Of a stretch of 64,000 nt of DNA, positions 38,620 to 48,072 are shown piece after piece (the stretch's first letter is position 1; the number at the start of each line of letters is the position of its first letter). The notes under the pieces were generated by a model. The model searched no databases and had not been told where the DNA came from. It worked only from the letters and a program-made list of their open reading frames with translations. Source of the stretch: Pantoea septica (lineage in GTDB: Bacteria; Pseudomonadota; Gammaproteobacteria; Enterobacterales; Enterobacteriaceae); contig NZ_MLJJ01000022.1 in the NCBI RefSeq assembly GCF_002095575.1, positions 1 through 64,000 on the forward strand, written 5' to 3'. The translations under genes were made by a program, and so were the position numbers.

Positions 38620-39060
38620 ATCAATCTTGCCCGCTATCAGCTGAATTCGCTATCCATCTCACCCGACGCGGGCCTCATTCGGCACCTGACCATGGCGTGC
38701 GCGTTTTCGTCGCGTTCCGCCTGAAATTTCCGTGCTGTTTGTAGGGGGATTATGGCGTCTTTTCAGTAAGATAAGCGGCGATTCTGCCGGGTAAAAAGGC
38801 GGCGATCTGCCCATATGTTACGTAAATAACTGCAAACGTCGCGGTCGGATGGTTAGAGGCTAACTGCCGGGAATTTCAGCGAAAATTCTCATCCGCCACA
38901 GGCGCAGCATTTGTCAATAATCAGAACAGGGTTGAGTTTAGCGCGGCCTGGTGCTTAAATACTGAATTCAAATTTACTGTGAATTCAATAATAAGCAGAT
39001 AACAAGGCAGCTGCGGACACCTGTCGCCGCAGTCGACTAAGTGGATAATGTGAGAGCGCA
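38620..39060. other. Intergenic region before the carbonic anhydrase gene
   Basis: No gene is seen in 441 bases. The last 120 bases are AT-rich and include a direct repeat TGAATTCAA at 38963-38971 and 38980-38988 (17-base step), a candidate activator or repressor site about 80 bases before the start codon. GAGAG before the ATG is a weak ribosome binding site. Confidence 0.5.
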
Positions 39061-39699
39061 ATGATGAAAGAGATCGTTAACGGATTTCTGAGTTTTCAAC
39101 AGAATGTGTTTCCTGAAAGGAAGGATCTTTTCAAAAGCCTGGCGTCGAACCAAAATCCGAAAGCGCTGTTTATCTCCTGTTCCGACAGCCGTTTAGTACC
39201 GGAGCTGGTAACCCAGCAGGAGCCGGGCCAGCTCTTCGTGATCCGCAACGCGGGGAATATCGTGCCGCCGTTCGGGCCAGAGCCAGGCGGCGTATCGGCC
39301 ACCATCGAATATGCGGTTATGGTGCTGGGCGTAAGCGAAATTATCATCTGCGGTCACTCCAACTGCGGCGCGATGAACGCTATCGCCTCGTGTCAGTGCA
39401 TGGACAATATGCCGGCGGTCGATCACTGGCTGCACTATGCGGATGCGGCGAAAACGGTGGTGGAAGAGCGCGAATACGAGACGCCGGAAGCGAAGCTGAA
39501 CGAGATGGTCAAAGAGAACGTCATCGCCCAGCTGAACAATATCAAGACGCATCCGTCCGTGGCACTGGCGCTGCGTAAAGGCAAAGTGCGCCTGCATGGC
39601 TGGGTCTACGATATCGAATCAGGCAAAATCATCGCCCTGACCGAAGGCGGCAAGAGCTTTATCTCGCTCTCCGATAACCCGGAAACCTGCTTCGAGTAA
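39061..39699 (+). CDS. Beta-class carbonic anhydrase, CynT-like
   Basis: Interconverts carbon dioxide and bicarbonate. The 212-residue protein has the beta-class zinc ligands Cys40, His99 and Cys102 ([12 protein letters not shown] and [12 protein letters not shown]) with the Asp42-Arg44 dyad. [13 protein letters not shown] and [12 protein letters not shown] match E. coli CynT better than Can. In E. coli cynT is paired with cyanase cynS; here no cynS or cynR is adjacent, so a general bicarbonate-supply role is as likely. A second ATG at 39064 fits the CynT start equally well. Confidence 0.92.
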   Translation: MMKEIVNGFLSFQQNVFPERKDLFKSLASNQNPKALFISCSDSRLVPELVTQQEPGQLFVIRNAGNIVPPFGPEPGGVSATIEYAVMVLGVSEIIICGHSNCGAMNAIASCQCMDNMPAVDHWLHYADAAKTVVEEREYETPEAKLNEMVKENVIAQLNNIKTHPSVALALRKGKVRLHGWVYDIESGKIIALTEGGKSFISLSDNPETCFE

Positions 39700-39705
39700 G
39701 CCTCC

Positions 39706-39737
39706 CGCCCGCCGCACGCGCAGCGGGCGTTTTTTTC
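39706..39737 (+). terminator. Terminator of the carbonic anhydrase gene
   Basis: CGCCCGC and GCGGGCG pair around CGCACGCGCA, followed by seven T. Confidence 0.88.
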
Positions 39738-39807
39738 TGTTTCTCCCGGCGCGTTCTCAATGGATTATCTAAGCTATTAACGTCCTGTTTCCACTTGAGA
39801 ACTGACT

Positions 39808-40464
39808 ATGCGCAAAATTTCCTTGTTGACCCTGATGGCGAGCGCCATGCTGCTGGCGGGATGCACCTCGCACGTTGCCGATAAACAGCAATATTCCGGT
39901 TTTATCACTGACTACAGCCAGCTTAAACCCGCCACCTCCGCCAGCGATCGCCCCACGCTGCGCTGGATCTCGCCCGATTATCGTGACGGCGACTATACCT
40001 CGGTAGTTTATACGCCGGTAGTTTACTATCCGGCGGCTAAGCCGACGGCGCGCGTCAGCCAGCAGACGCTGGATCAGATCCGCAGCTACGCCGATTCTCG
40101 TCTGAAAGCGGCGATTGGCGAACGCAAAAAGCTCGTGACTCAGCCTGGCCCGCATACGCTGATCGTTCGCAGCGCCATTACCGGCGTGACGGCGGAAAAC
40201 GAGGGCGTTCAGTTCTATGAGGTGGTGCCGGTGGCGGCGGTGATCGCCAGCACCATGGCGGCCACCGGCCACCGCACCCAGAATAGCGCGCTGTTTCTGG
40301 AGATAGAGGCGCGCGACGCCCAGACCGGCAAGCCCCTGATTAAGGTGGTGCGCAAGGCGTTCGGCAAGCCGATTAACAACAGCAGCGCGCCCATCACCTA
40401 CGCCGACGTGAAAAGCGCCATTGACGATACGGTCAGCGACACCGTGCACTTCAGCGCGCCCTGA
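39808..40464 (+). CDS. DUF3313-like lipoprotein
   Basis: A 218-residue predicted lipoprotein: signal MRKISLLTLMASAMLLAGC with the lipobox LAGC (Cys19), followed by Thr-Ser, which favours outer-membrane sorting. After it, YSGFITDYSQLKP and the DPT-like LRWISPDYRDGDYTSVVY are characteristic of DUF3313. Function is unknown. It is monocistronic between the carbonic anhydrase terminator and yliI, with no ribosome binding site stronger than TTGAGAAC. Confidence 0.82.
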   Translation: MRKISLLTLMASAMLLAGCTSHVADKQQYSGFITDYSQLKPATSASDRPTLRWISPDYRDGDYTSVVYTPVVYYPAAKPTARVSQQTLDQIRSYADSRLKAAIGERKKLVTQPGPHTLIVRSAITGVTAENEGVQFYEVVPVAAVIASTMAATGHRTQNSALFLEIEARDAQTGKPLIKVVRKAFGKPINNSSAPITYADVKSAIDDTVSDTVHFSAP

Positions 40465-40572
40465 GTCGCGCGCCGAGGGCAGGGAAGCCTTCTTTAATCT
40501 TTTGTAAAGCCTGAACATTATCTTGTCGCGCTGGCTACGCTTAAGCTCATCCCCTGACGACTGGAGCACACT

Positions 40573-41706
40573 ATGGCCCGACTGACTGCCGCGCTGCTAC
40601 TCGGCGGCGCGCTGTTTACTCTCCCCGCGCTGGCGGAGGAGCTGCAGGTTCAGGTTTTGCAGGACAAGCTTAATCATCCCTGGTCAGTGGCGTTTCTGCC
40701 GGACAATCAGACGCTACTGATAACCGAACGGAGCGGAGAGCTGCGCAGCTGGCGGCCCGACAGCGGCCTGTCGCAGCCGATCGAAGGGGTGCCGAAAGCG
40801 GCGGTGCGCCGCCAGGCGGGACTGCTCGACGTGGTGCTGGCGCCGGACTTCGCGCAGAGCCGCCGCGTGTGGCTCAGCTATACCGAAGCCAGCAGCAGCG
40901 GCGAACTGGGCGCTGTGGTCGGTTACGGCCAGCTCAGCGCAGACAACCGGCGACTGACCGGCTTCAGGCCGGTGATCCGGCAGACGCCTGCGCTTTCGGC
41001 GGGCAATAACCTCGGCACGCGTATGGCCTTCGACCGCGACGGCTATCTCTATATCGTTTTCGGCGATAACTTTCACAGCGGCAGCGCGCAGGATCTCGAC
41101 AAGCTGACCGGCAAAATCCTGCGGCTGAATCAGGACGGCAGCGTGCCGCAAGATAATCCTTTCGTCGGCCGCAGCGGCGCGCGCCCGGAGATTTGGGCCT
41201 ACGGCCTGCGCAATCCGCAGGGGCTGGCGCTGAATCCCTGGACGCAGCAGATATGGGAAAGCGAGCACGGCCCGCGCGGCGGTGACGAGGTGAATATTCC
41301 GCAGAAAGGCAAAAACTACGGCTGGCCGCTGGCGACCTGGGGCATCGACTACAACGGCAGCAAGGTACCGGAGTCGAAAGGATCGCACGTGGAGGGCACT
41401 GAGCAACCGGTGTTTTACTGGAAACAGTCGCCTGCGGTGAGCGGCATGGCCTTTTATAACAGCGCGCGCTTTCCGCAGTGGAAAAACTCGCTGTTTATTG
41501 GCGCGCTTAAGGATATGAGCCTGATACGGCTTAGCCTCAACGGCGAAAAAGTCGTTGAGACGCAGCGTCTGCTTACGGATCGCGGCGAGCGTATCCGCGA
41601 CGTGCGTCAGGGGCCGGACGGCTATCTCTACGTGCTCACCGACAGCGACAACGGCAAGCTGCTGAAGGTGGGACTCGTCGAGGCGGGCGGCGCGTCCCGC
41701 GGTTAA
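40573..41706 (+). CDS. yliI: PQQ-dependent aldose sugar dehydrogenase
   Basis: Periplasmic soluble quinoprotein that oxidises aldoses using PQQ (Asd in E. coli). The 377-residue precursor has a signal peptide cut after LPALA, then the GH-L fold motifs LNHPWSVAFLPD, GTRMAFDRDGYLYIVFGDN, IWAYGLRNPQGLA, WESEHGPRGGDEVN and GPDGYLYVLTD. GGAG precedes the ATG. No PQQ-synthesis genes are in the window. Its stop codon directly abuts the stop of the convergent HAD gene. Confidence 0.95.
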   Translation: MARLTAALLLGGALFTLPALAEELQVQVLQDKLNHPWSVAFLPDNQTLLITERSGELRSWRPDSGLSQPIEGVPKAAVRRQAGLLDVVLAPDFAQSRRVWLSYTEASSSGELGAVVGYGQLSADNRRLTGFRPVIRQTPALSAGNNLGTRMAFDRDGYLYIVFGDNFHSGSAQDLDKLTGKILRLNQDGSVPQDNPFVGRSGARPEIWAYGLRNPQGLALNPWTQQIWESEHGPRGGDEVNIPQKGKNYGWPLATWGIDYNGSKVPESKGSHVEGTEQPVFYWKQSPAVSGMAFYNSARFPQWKNSLFIGALKDMSLIRLSLNGEKVVETQRLLTDRGERIRDVRQGPDGYLYVLTDSDNGKLLKVGLVEAGGASRG

Positions 41707-42363
41707 TCAGCGCGCCCAGCGGCAGACTTGCCAGCCGCGGTTCAGCGCCTCCTGATGCAGCAGCGCATCCGGATTAATGACGAGCGCATGATCGGCCTGC
41801 GCCAGCAGCGGCAGGTCGTTCATCGAGTCGCTATAGGCCCAGGTATGCGCGAAATCCTGCTCTTGCTGCAGGGCGCGCCAGTCGCTCAGTCGGGCGACCT
41901 TGCCCTCTTTATAGGTCATGGTGCCGTAGGTCTGGCCGCTGTAGCGGTCATCCACCACCTCAACGCCGATCGCCAGCGCGCCGTGCGCGCCCAGCCGTTC
42001 AGCGATTGGCGTCACCAGATGTTCGCCGCTGGCGGAGCAGATCACCACTTTGTCGCCGCGCTGCTGGTGCCAGTCGATGCGGGCGCGCGCTTCAGGATAG
42101 ACGCGAGGCAGAATGTCGCGCTGGATCCAGCGGCGCACCCAGCCCGCCACGGTCGGCGCCGCCAGACCGGCCAGCGGCGAAAGCGTCAGCGCCATATAAT
42201 CTTCCATCGCCAGCGTGCCGGCGTAGTACTCCGCCATCAGCGCCTGCTCTTGCGCCAGCAGCGCTTCACGGGCAAAGCCCTGCGACACCAGCCAGCGCAG
42301 CCACAGCCCAGTGCTGTCTGCGCAGATGACGGTTTCGTCGAGATCGAATACGGCTAAGTCCAT
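41707..42363 (-). CDS. HAD-IB family phosphatase
   Basis: A 218-residue SerB-like haloacid-dehalogenase phosphatase. Motif I is FDLDETVICADS (the DLDET form with Asp7 and Asp9), motif II lies in VVICSASGEHLV, motif III includes the lysine in TYKEGKVARL, and motif IV is YSDSMNDLPLL. The substrate is unknown; related proteins act on small phosphomonoesters. The gene faces yliI with no bases between the stop codons, so the two messages must overlap at their 3' ends. Confidence 0.9.
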   Translation of the reverse strand: MDLAVFDLDETVICADSTGLWLRWLVSQGFAREALLAQEQALMAEYYAGTLAMEDYMALTLSPLAGLAAPTVAGWVRRWIQRDILPRVYPEARARIDWHQQRGDKVVICSASGEHLVTPIAERLGAHGALAIGVEVVDDRYSGQTYGTMTYKEGKVARLSDWRALQQEQDFAHTWAYSDSMNDLPLLAQADHALVINPDALLHQEALNRGWQVCRWAR

Positions 42364-42629
42364 GGTGGTCTCCTCTGTAGACTCACAACAGCCTGGCAGA
42401 ATTTTGTGACGGTCTTAACCCTTCTGCGAAAAATCGGAATTTCACCGGCTTTCCTGTGCGCCGCACGCGCGCGAAACTGGTAGACGCGCCCGGCGCACGC
42501 CAGGGTTACTCTACTAAACTCTATAAAACTTTACGGTTGGGCGGTTTTTTTCATGCGCTGCAGAGGGTAGCGTTTCACTCTGTAGGTTTTTGCCTTAAAA
42601 CCGCGATTTAACATGGAATTTCCTCGCAC

Positions 42630-43832
42630 ATGACAACTATTCGCTCTTCACGCCGCTTACGGCATGCCGCCGCCGCCTCGTTACTGCTGTTTATCGCCCC
42701 CGTTGCTTTCGCTGTGGATGCGCCTGCACCCCCTCAGGTCGAGGCCAAAGCGTGGATATTAATGGATTACGCCAGCGGCAAGGTGCTGGCGGAGGGCAAT
42801 GCGGACGACCGACTCGATCCCGCCAGTCTGACTAAGATGATGACCAGCTATGTCGTCGGTCAGGCGCTGAAGTCGGGCAAAATCAAGCGCGACGATATGG
42901 TGACCATCGGCCAGGATGCCTGGGCGACCGGCAATCCCAAACTGAAAGGCTCTTCGCTGATGTTCCTCAAGCCCGGCGACCGCATTCCGGTGTCGGAGCT
43001 GAATAAAGGCATTGTTATTCAGTCAGGCAATGACGCCTGCATCGCGCTGGGGGACTATGTCGCCGGCAGCCAGGACGCCTTTATCGGCCTGATGAACAAC
43101 TACGTTAAGGCGTTCGGGCTGAAAAACACCCACTTTATGACGGTGCACGGGCTGGATGCAGAAGGGCAGTACAGCACGGCGCGCGATATGGCGCTGATTG
43201 GCCAGGCGCTGATCCGCGACGTGCCGGAAGAGTATGCGCTGAATAAAGAGAAAGAGTTTACCTTCAACCATATTCGCCAGATGAACCGCAACCGGCTGCT
43301 CTGGAGCACCAACCTGCAGGTCGACGGCATCAAGACCGGCCACACCTCTGGCGCCGGTAATAACCTGGTGGCCTCCGCGACCGAGAACGGTATGCGGCTG
43401 ATCTCCGTGGTGCTCGGCACCGCCACCGACGCCGCGCGCTTCCGCGAGAGCGAGAAGCTGCTGACCTGGGGTTTCCGCTTTTTTGAAACCGTGACGCCAA
43501 TTAAGGCGGATAAGCCATTTGCCCAGCAGCGCGTCTGGTTCGGCGATCGCAAAGAGGTCAACCTCGGCGTCGAGAAGGATGCCGCGCTGACGCTGCCGAA
43601 AGGGCAGATGAAGAACCTGAAGGCGAGCTATACCCTCACTACGCCGCAGCTTGAAGCGCCGTTAAAGAAAAATCAGGTGGTGGGCACCATCGATTTCCAG
43701 CTTGACGGCAAAACCATCGAACAGCGGCCGCTGGTAGTGATGGAGGAGGTATCGGAGGGCAATTTCTTCAGCCGCATCGTCGATTTCGTGCTGATGCAGT
43801 TCCACTCCCTGTTCGGCAAGTGGTTTAGTTAA
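42630..43832 (+). CDS. dacC: D-alanyl-D-alanine carboxypeptidase (PBP6)
   Basis: Low-molecular-weight penicillin-binding protein that trims the terminal D-Ala from peptidoglycan pentapeptides. The 400-residue precursor has a signal peptide cut after VAFA, the active-site SLTK (Ser66, Lys69), SGN (132-134) and KTG (235-237) motifs, a beta-rich second domain, and a C-terminal amphipathic anchor ([20 protein letters not shown]). The dacC name rests on gene order (next to yliI and ybjG) and length; DacA is the close relative. Confidence 0.93.
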   Translation: MTTIRSSRRLRHAAAASLLLFIAPVAFAVDAPAPPQVEAKAWILMDYASGKVLAEGNADDRLDPASLTKMMTSYVVGQALKSGKIKRDDMVTIGQDAWATGNPKLKGSSLMFLKPGDRIPVSELNKGIVIQSGNDACIALGDYVAGSQDAFIGLMNNYVKAFGLKNTHFMTVHGLDAEGQYSTARDMALIGQALIRDVPEEYALNKEKEFTFNHIRQMNRNRLLWSTNLQVDGIKTGHTSGAGNNLVASATENGMRLISVVLGTATDAARFRESEKLLTWGFRFFETVTPIKADKPFAQQRVWFGDRKEVNLGVEKDAALTLPKGQMKNLKASYTLTTPQLEAPLKKNQVVGTIDFQLDGKTIEQRPLVVMEEVSEGNFFSRIVDFVLMQFHSLFGKWFS

Positions 43833-43882
43833 GTAATGCCGGCCGTTAGTCTTTTCAGGCAAACGGCTGCGGAGTGCAGGGA

Positions 43883-43987
43883 GCGGGTAGCAGGGCTCGA
43901 AGAGCAAAGCGTCCCGCGGCAGGGATGCCGCGGGCCGAGCGCGCAGGGATGCCTTGAGCGACTTTGCGATCGGGCCCTGCTACTCGC
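43883..43987 (+). repeat. Structured repeat, full copy (C)
   Basis: A 105-bp element 50 bases after the dacC stop, same orientation as dacC. Outer arms GCGGGTAGCAGGGCTCGA (43883-43900) and TCGGGCCCTGCTACTCGC (43970-43987) pair with two wobbles. The inner stem is CCCGCGGC (43913-43920) with GCCGCGGG (43927-43934) around AGGGAT. The core matches copy B except at paired positions. Confidence 0.88.
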
Positions 43988-44070
43988 GACAGCACTATGC
44001 CATCCGCTTTCAGACTAAGGGATTGCCTGTCAGCGCCATCAGCTTTGAGGCCAGCGCGCTGCCAGTTTGC

Positions 44071-44676
44071 TTAATCCTGGATCCAGCCCTTGCGTATCGG
44101 CAGGGCGAACAGCGCGCGGTAGGCGGCGTTAAAAGTCGCCAGCATGCGCGCGCCATATCCCTGCCAGGCGAGATGCGACGCCAGACAGCCGAGCAGCCCC
44201 ACCAGAAATCCGCCCAGCATATCCATCGGCCAGTGCACGCCGAGATAGACGCGCGACCAGGCGATGGCGGTGCCAAGCGCCATCAGGATTACGCCTGACC
44301 AGAGGCGATGCCAGAAGATAAACGCCAGCGCGAAGGTGAAAATAGTGGTGCCGTGATCGCTCGGATAAGAGTCGTCAGGCGCATGGTGCAGAAACTGATA
44401 CCCGAGCCCGATAGCGAACGGCCGCGGATGAGGGAAAAGCTGGCCGACGCACCAGGAGATAGCAAGGGCGTAAATCAAGGCCATGCCGGTTTTCAGCACC
44501 AGCACGCGCTGCAGTTTTACCTGGTCGCGCGGCCCCCACAGCCAGAGCGCGACAATCAGCAGCGGCACGATGGCGATCAGATCTTTGGCGATAAAGGTGG
44601 CCAGCGCCAGCAGCCAGCCGGGCGAATCGGGCGTCGCGTTAATGGATAAAAACAGAGAGTGGTTAAACGCTTCCAT
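44071..44676 (-). CDS. ybjG: Undecaprenyl-diphosphatase, PAP2 family
   Basis: Inner-membrane phosphatase that regenerates undecaprenyl phosphate for cell-wall synthesis. The 201-residue protein has about five membrane segments and the three PAP2 motifs: FPHPRPFAIG region, PSDHGTTIFT and SRVYLGVHWPMDMLGG. The start at 44676 (MEAFNHSLFLSINATPD) has AGGA about ten bases upstream and matches the E. coli protein. A further upstream ATG would add an unrelated basic tail. Confidence 0.95.
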   Translation of the reverse strand: MEAFNHSLFLSINATPDSPGWLLALATFIAKDLIAIVPLLIVALWLWGPRDQVKLQRVLVLKTGMALIYALAISWCVGQLFPHPRPFAIGLGYQFLHHAPDDSYPSDHGTTIFTFALAFIFWHRLWSGVILMALGTAIAWSRVYLGVHWPMDMLGGFLVGLLGCLASHLAWQGYGARMLATFNAAYRALFALPIRKGWIQD

Positions 44677-45002
44677 AGGGTAAGAAATCCTCGTGGTATG
44701 TCTGCGCCCGTTCGCCGCTGCGCACAAAATGTCAATGAAAAGACCTATTCTGGCGACGCCGCGCGTCGGGATATATAGCGCCGGCTCTTAAATGACGCGC
44801 AGGTTTCAGAACGGTTTAAGTTCAGTGACAACGTGCGCATCCCTTATGCGTCTGCCTGCTGCGGCCGGGTAAACCGCAGGCATAAAAAAACCCGTCAGCA
44901 AAAAGCTGGCGGGCTCCACAATTTGGGGATTTCAAAGAAAAGCAGTGGCACTTATTCAGACTCACCCTTAACAAAAAAGTTCTGGACTGAGTCAAAAAAA
45001 TT
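44677..45002. other. ybjG promoter region and ybjL 3' region
   Basis: No gene is seen. An imperfect hairpin TGCCTGCTGCGG / CCGCAGGCA lies at 44851-44881, and the ybjL terminator is at 44884-44913. The segment 44920-45002 is AT-rich and without notable structure. Confidence 0.5.
44884..44913 (-). terminator. Terminator of ybjL
   Basis: On the minus strand GCCCGCCAGC and GCTGACGGG pair around TTTTT, followed by seven T. It lies about 90 bases after the ybjL stop. Confidence 0.85.
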
Positions 45003-46691
45003 TTATAAGGGCAAATTCGGCCAGATAATCACAATCAGCGTGCCCGCCAGCGTCAGCAGCACGTTGGCGATGGCGTAGGTGCCCGCATAGCCCAGCGCCG
45101 GAATATTGCTGCGCGCCGTGTCGCAGATAATCTCCATTGCCGGCGCGCAGGTGCGCGCGCCCATAATCGCGCCGAACAGCAGCGCGCGGTTCATGCGCAG
45201 CACGTAGGCGCCGAACAGATAGCAGATCACTACCGGCAGCAGGCTCACCAGCAGACCGCACAGCAGCATTAGCGCGCCTTCACTGCCGAGGCCCTGGTTG
45301 ATGCCGCTGCCGGCGCTCAGCCCGACGCCCGCCATAAACACCATCAGCCCGAATTCTTTCACCATGGTTAGCGCACCCTGCGGGATATAGCCGAAGGTGG
45401 GATGGTTGGCGCGCAAAAAGCCGAGCATAATGCCGGCGAACAGCAGCCCGGCGGCGTTGCCGATGCCGAAGCTGAAGTTGCTGAACTGAAAGGTAATCAG
45501 CCCGATCATTAGCCCGACGATAAAGAAGGCGCAGAACGCCAGCAGATCGGTCACCTGGCTGTGAATCGCGATAAAGCCGATGCGATCCGCCACATTTTTC
45601 ACGCGCTTCGCCTCGCCGCTGACCTGCAGGATATCGCCTTTGTGCAGCATAATGCTGTCGTCGATTGGCATCTCGATCTGACTGCGGATTACCCGGTTCA
45701 AAAAGCAGCCGTGATCGGTGAGATTGAGTTTGCTGAGGCGCTTATTCACGGCATTGTGGTTTTTCACCACAATCTCTTCCGTCACGATGCGCATATCGAG
45801 CAGATCGCGGTCAAATACCTCTTTGCCGTTGCGAAAGCTGGCGTCGAGCCGCGCATGGGCGTCTGGATAACCCACCAGCGAAATCTCGTCGCCGAGCTGC
45901 AGCACCGCGTCACCGTCCGGGCTGGCGAGAATGCCGTTGCGGCGAATACGTTCGATATAGCAGCCGGTCTGGCGATAGATACCCAGCTCGCGCAGGTTCT
46001 TGCCGCCGCTCCACGCCACCAGCTCCGGCCCGACGCGGTAGGCGCGGATGACCGGCAGAAAGACTTTGCGCTGGCTGTCGGCGTCCAGGCCGCGCTCGCG
46101 CGCGATTTGCTGGGCGCAGGTGGGCAGATCCTGATGTTGCAGCCGCGGCAGATAGCGCGCGCCGAAAATCAGGCTCACCAGACCTATCAGATAGGTCAGG
46201 GCGTAGCCGAGCGAAAGGTGATCCTGCATCAGCGCCAGTTGCCCACCGTCGCTGATGCTCTGTCGCAGGGTGTCGCCCGCGCCCACCAGCACCGGCGTCG
46301 AGGTCATTGAACCCGCCAGCATCCCCGCCGTCATGCCGATATCCCAGCCGAAAAGTTTGCCGAAGCCTAGCGCCAGCAGCAGGGCGCTGAGCACCATGAC
46401 GATCGCCAGCAGAAAATAGTTTTTACCGTCGCGGAAGAAAATAGAAAAAAAGTTGGGGCCCGCTTCTACGCCGACGCAAAAAATAAATAACATAAAGCCG
46501 AGGCTCAATGCGGCGGTATTTATCGCGAAGTGTTGTTGGCCGAGTAATAAAGAAACGACTAATACGCCGATGGAATTTCCCAACTGCACTGATCCCAGGC
46601 GCAATTTGCCCAGGCAAAGACCGAGTGCTAAAACGACAAATAATAACAGAACGTCATTTCCGCTTAACAAATCTGCGACGTTTATGTTCAC
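45003..46691 (-). CDS. ybjL: YbjL family transporter (AAE type)
   Basis: Inner-membrane protein of the aspartate:alanine exchanger family. The 562 residues comprise five or six membrane segments, a central cytoplasmic region with two RCK_C/TrkA-C domains ([19 protein letters not shown] and [14 protein letters not shown] mark them), and a second membrane half with [17 protein letters not shown] and [15 protein letters not shown]. The start is GTG at 46691, giving (M)[12 protein letters not shown] as in E. coli; the ribosome binding site (AAGAAG) is weak. The substrate is unproven. Confidence 0.94.
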   Translation of the reverse strand: MNINVADLLSGNDVLLLFVVLALGLCLGKLRLGSVQLGNSIGVLVVSLLLGQQHFAINTAALSLGFMLFIFCVGVEAGPNFFSIFFRDGKNYFLLAIVMVLSALLLALGFGKLFGWDIGMTAGMLAGSMTSTPVLVGAGDTLRQSISDGGQLALMQDHLSLGYALTYLIGLVSLIFGARYLPRLQHQDLPTCAQQIARERGLDADSQRKVFLPVIRAYRVGPELVAWSGGKNLRELGIYRQTGCYIERIRRNGILASPDGDAVLQLGDEISLVGYPDAHARLDASFRNGKEVFDRDLLDMRIVTEEIVVKNHNAVNKRLSKLNLTDHGCFLNRVIRSQIEMPIDDSIMLHKGDILQVSGEAKRVKNVADRIGFIAIHSQVTDLLAFCAFFIVGLMIGLITFQFSNFSFGIGNAAGLLFAGIMLGFLRANHPTFGYIPQGALTMVKEFGLMVFMAGVGLSAGSGINQGLGSEGALMLLCGLLVSLLPVVICYLFGAYVLRMNRALLFGAIMGARTCAPAMEIICDTARSNIPALGYAGTYAIANVLLTLAGTLIVIIWPNLPL

Positions 46692-46941
46692 TGTTTAACT
46701 TCTTGTTTACTTGTAACCTATTGATGGAAGGCCTGTTTTTCGCTATCTTGTGCAGGCCGCGCAGTGAGCCTGCTGCCAGATTTTAACAGGTCACTCTTAG
46801 ACGGCAGGTATTCTAATCATAAAAATCACCCTCAGCCATTAGCTTAAAATTTCATACCGCTAACGGCCTGTTTCATTTTATTTCCACCAGAGATCGCGGC
46901 AGGTTGTTGTCATTGTGATGATTTTCAATAAGTGGGGTGAT

Positions 46942-47298
46942 ATGCCACAGCGTTCCTTACGCTGGACCAGTGCGACGCTTGGCGTTGCGCTCTACAGTCT
47001 GGTGTTTATTTATGCGCATCGTTACTGGCTGGTGATCAATGCGCCGCTGGGCGGGCAGCCTGAGCTGCTGCTTTTTTTGCTGCCGGGCGCGGTAATGGCG
47101 CTGCTGCACGCGGAGAGTCCGCTGAAAAGCACGCTGCTGATGGCGCTCTGGGGCACATTGCTCGGCGTTCTGCTGCTCAACAACTCGCTGCTGGCCCACA
47201 CCAGCTGGCTGACCCTGTCGGTCTGGAGCCTGAGCGCGCTCTTCTGGGCGGGCAGCGGCGCGCTGCTGGTGCGTCTGGCGCGCATCGTCTGGCGCTGA
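46942..47298 (+). CDS. ybjM: YbjM family inner-membrane protein
   Basis: A 118-residue protein with four hydrophobic segments, located between ybjL and grxA like E. coli ybjM, and sharing with it the PELLLFLLPGAVMAL piece. The function is unknown. The start at 46942 (MPQRSLRW) has GGGG at good distance; an in-frame ATG at 46918 and a GTG at 46915 are possible but lack a site. Sequence similarity to the E. coli protein is low, so the name rests mainly on order and topology. Confidence 0.75.
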   Translation: MPQRSLRWTSATLGVALYSLVFIYAHRYWLVINAPLGGQPELLLFLLPGAVMALLHAESPLKSTLLMALWGTLLGVLLLNNSLLAHTSWLTLSVWSLSALFWAGSGALLVRLARIVWR

Positions 47299-47308
47299 CG
47301 CCAGAACG

Positions 47309-47333
47309 AAAAAACGGGCCGTGTCGGCCCGTT
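47309..47333 (-). terminator. Terminator of grxA
   Basis: On the minus strand AACGGGCCG and CGGCCCGTT pair around ACAC, followed by TTTTTTC, 18 bases after the grxA stop. Confidence 0.88.
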
Positions 47334-47350
47334 ATGCTGGCGAAAAAATC

Positions 47351-47608
47351 TTATGCGCTCAGGTTTTCTTTGGTCCAGGCAGCGAAGTCGGTGTAGCCGC
47401 CGATATGCTGCTCGTCGATGAAAATCTGCGGTACGGTGGTGACGGGTTTGCCCGCGCTTTTCTCCAGATCCGCTTTGGTAATGCCTTCCGCCTGGATATC
47501 CACATACTGGTAGCTAAAGTCGTCGCGCTCGGCGCTGAGCTTGTCGGCCAGCTCTTTCGCACGTACGCAATAGGGGCAGCCAGGACGACCAAAAATGACA
47601 GTAACCAT
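47351..47608 (-). CDS. grxA: Glutaredoxin 1
   Basis: Small glutathione-dependent dithiol oxidoreductase, an electron donor for ribonucleotide reductase and a reducer of OxyR. The 85 residues have the active site Cys11-Pro-Tyr-Cys14, the cis-proline region TTVPQIFID and the GGYTD glutathione-binding loop. AAGGAG precedes the ATG. It is divergent from ybjC-nfsA; the shared region carries a CRP-type palindrome. Confidence 0.97.
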   Translation of the reverse strand: MVTVIFGRPGCPYCVRAKELADKLSAERDDFSYQYVDIQAEGITKADLEKSAGKPVTTVPQIFIDEQHIGGYTDFAAWTKENLSA

Positions 47609-47635
47609 GAAAAGCTCCTTAATTCAGGCTATTTA

Positions 47636-47651
47636 TGTGACCCATGTCACA
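47636..47651. promoter_or_regulatory. CRP-type palindrome upstream of grxA
   Basis: TGTGACCCATGTCACA matches the CRP core TGTGA-N6-TCACA exactly. It is centred about 35 bases before the grxA start and 160 before ybjC. At this distance it would overlap the grxA promoter or leader and more likely repress than activate grxA. Confidence 0.6.
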
Positions 47652-47802
47652 CAAGCTCAAGGTGGATGGTCAACATGATGCCCGCTCAAACCGCTTAAAG
47701 GAAGCAGGAAATGCCTGTTAGTCTGATGCGCGTCGTCTATGCAAGTCTGTGAACCTTGACCATAATTGACGACCTGAACCCGGTGCGACCCAGGAGAATG
47801 CT

Positions 47803-48072
47803 ATGCCGAATCTGGCGCGTTTACCCAAAGCTCTGCTGATCATGGAGGCGCTAGGCGGCCTGCTGACGCTGTGCGCGCTGCTGCTGGCTAACCGCTGGCT
47901 GCCGCTGCCCGCGCACGCTGACGGCAAGACGCTGGCGACCGCGCTGCTGATTATCGGCATTCTGCTGATGCTGCCCGCCGCCTGGCTGATGATATGGCGC
48001 ACCGCGCAAGCGATGGCGCCGCAGCTGTTCGGTCGCGCCGTTAATAAAAATGACACTCGCCGGAGACCTTAA
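47803..48072 (+). CDS. ybjC: YbjC family membrane protein
   Basis: An 89-residue protein with two membrane segments (ALLIMEALGGLLTLCALLLA and ALLIIGILLMLPAAWLMIW) and a basic tail. Its function is unknown. AGGAG precedes the ATG. It shares one base with nfsA (TAATG), repeating the E. coli ybjC-nfsA-rimK-ybjN order, where the promoter responds to redox stress through SoxS. Confidence 0.92.
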   Translation: MPNLARLPKALLIMEALGGLLTLCALLLANRWLPLPAHADGKTLATALLIIGILLMLPAAWLMIWRTAQAMAPQLFGRAVNKNDTRRRP

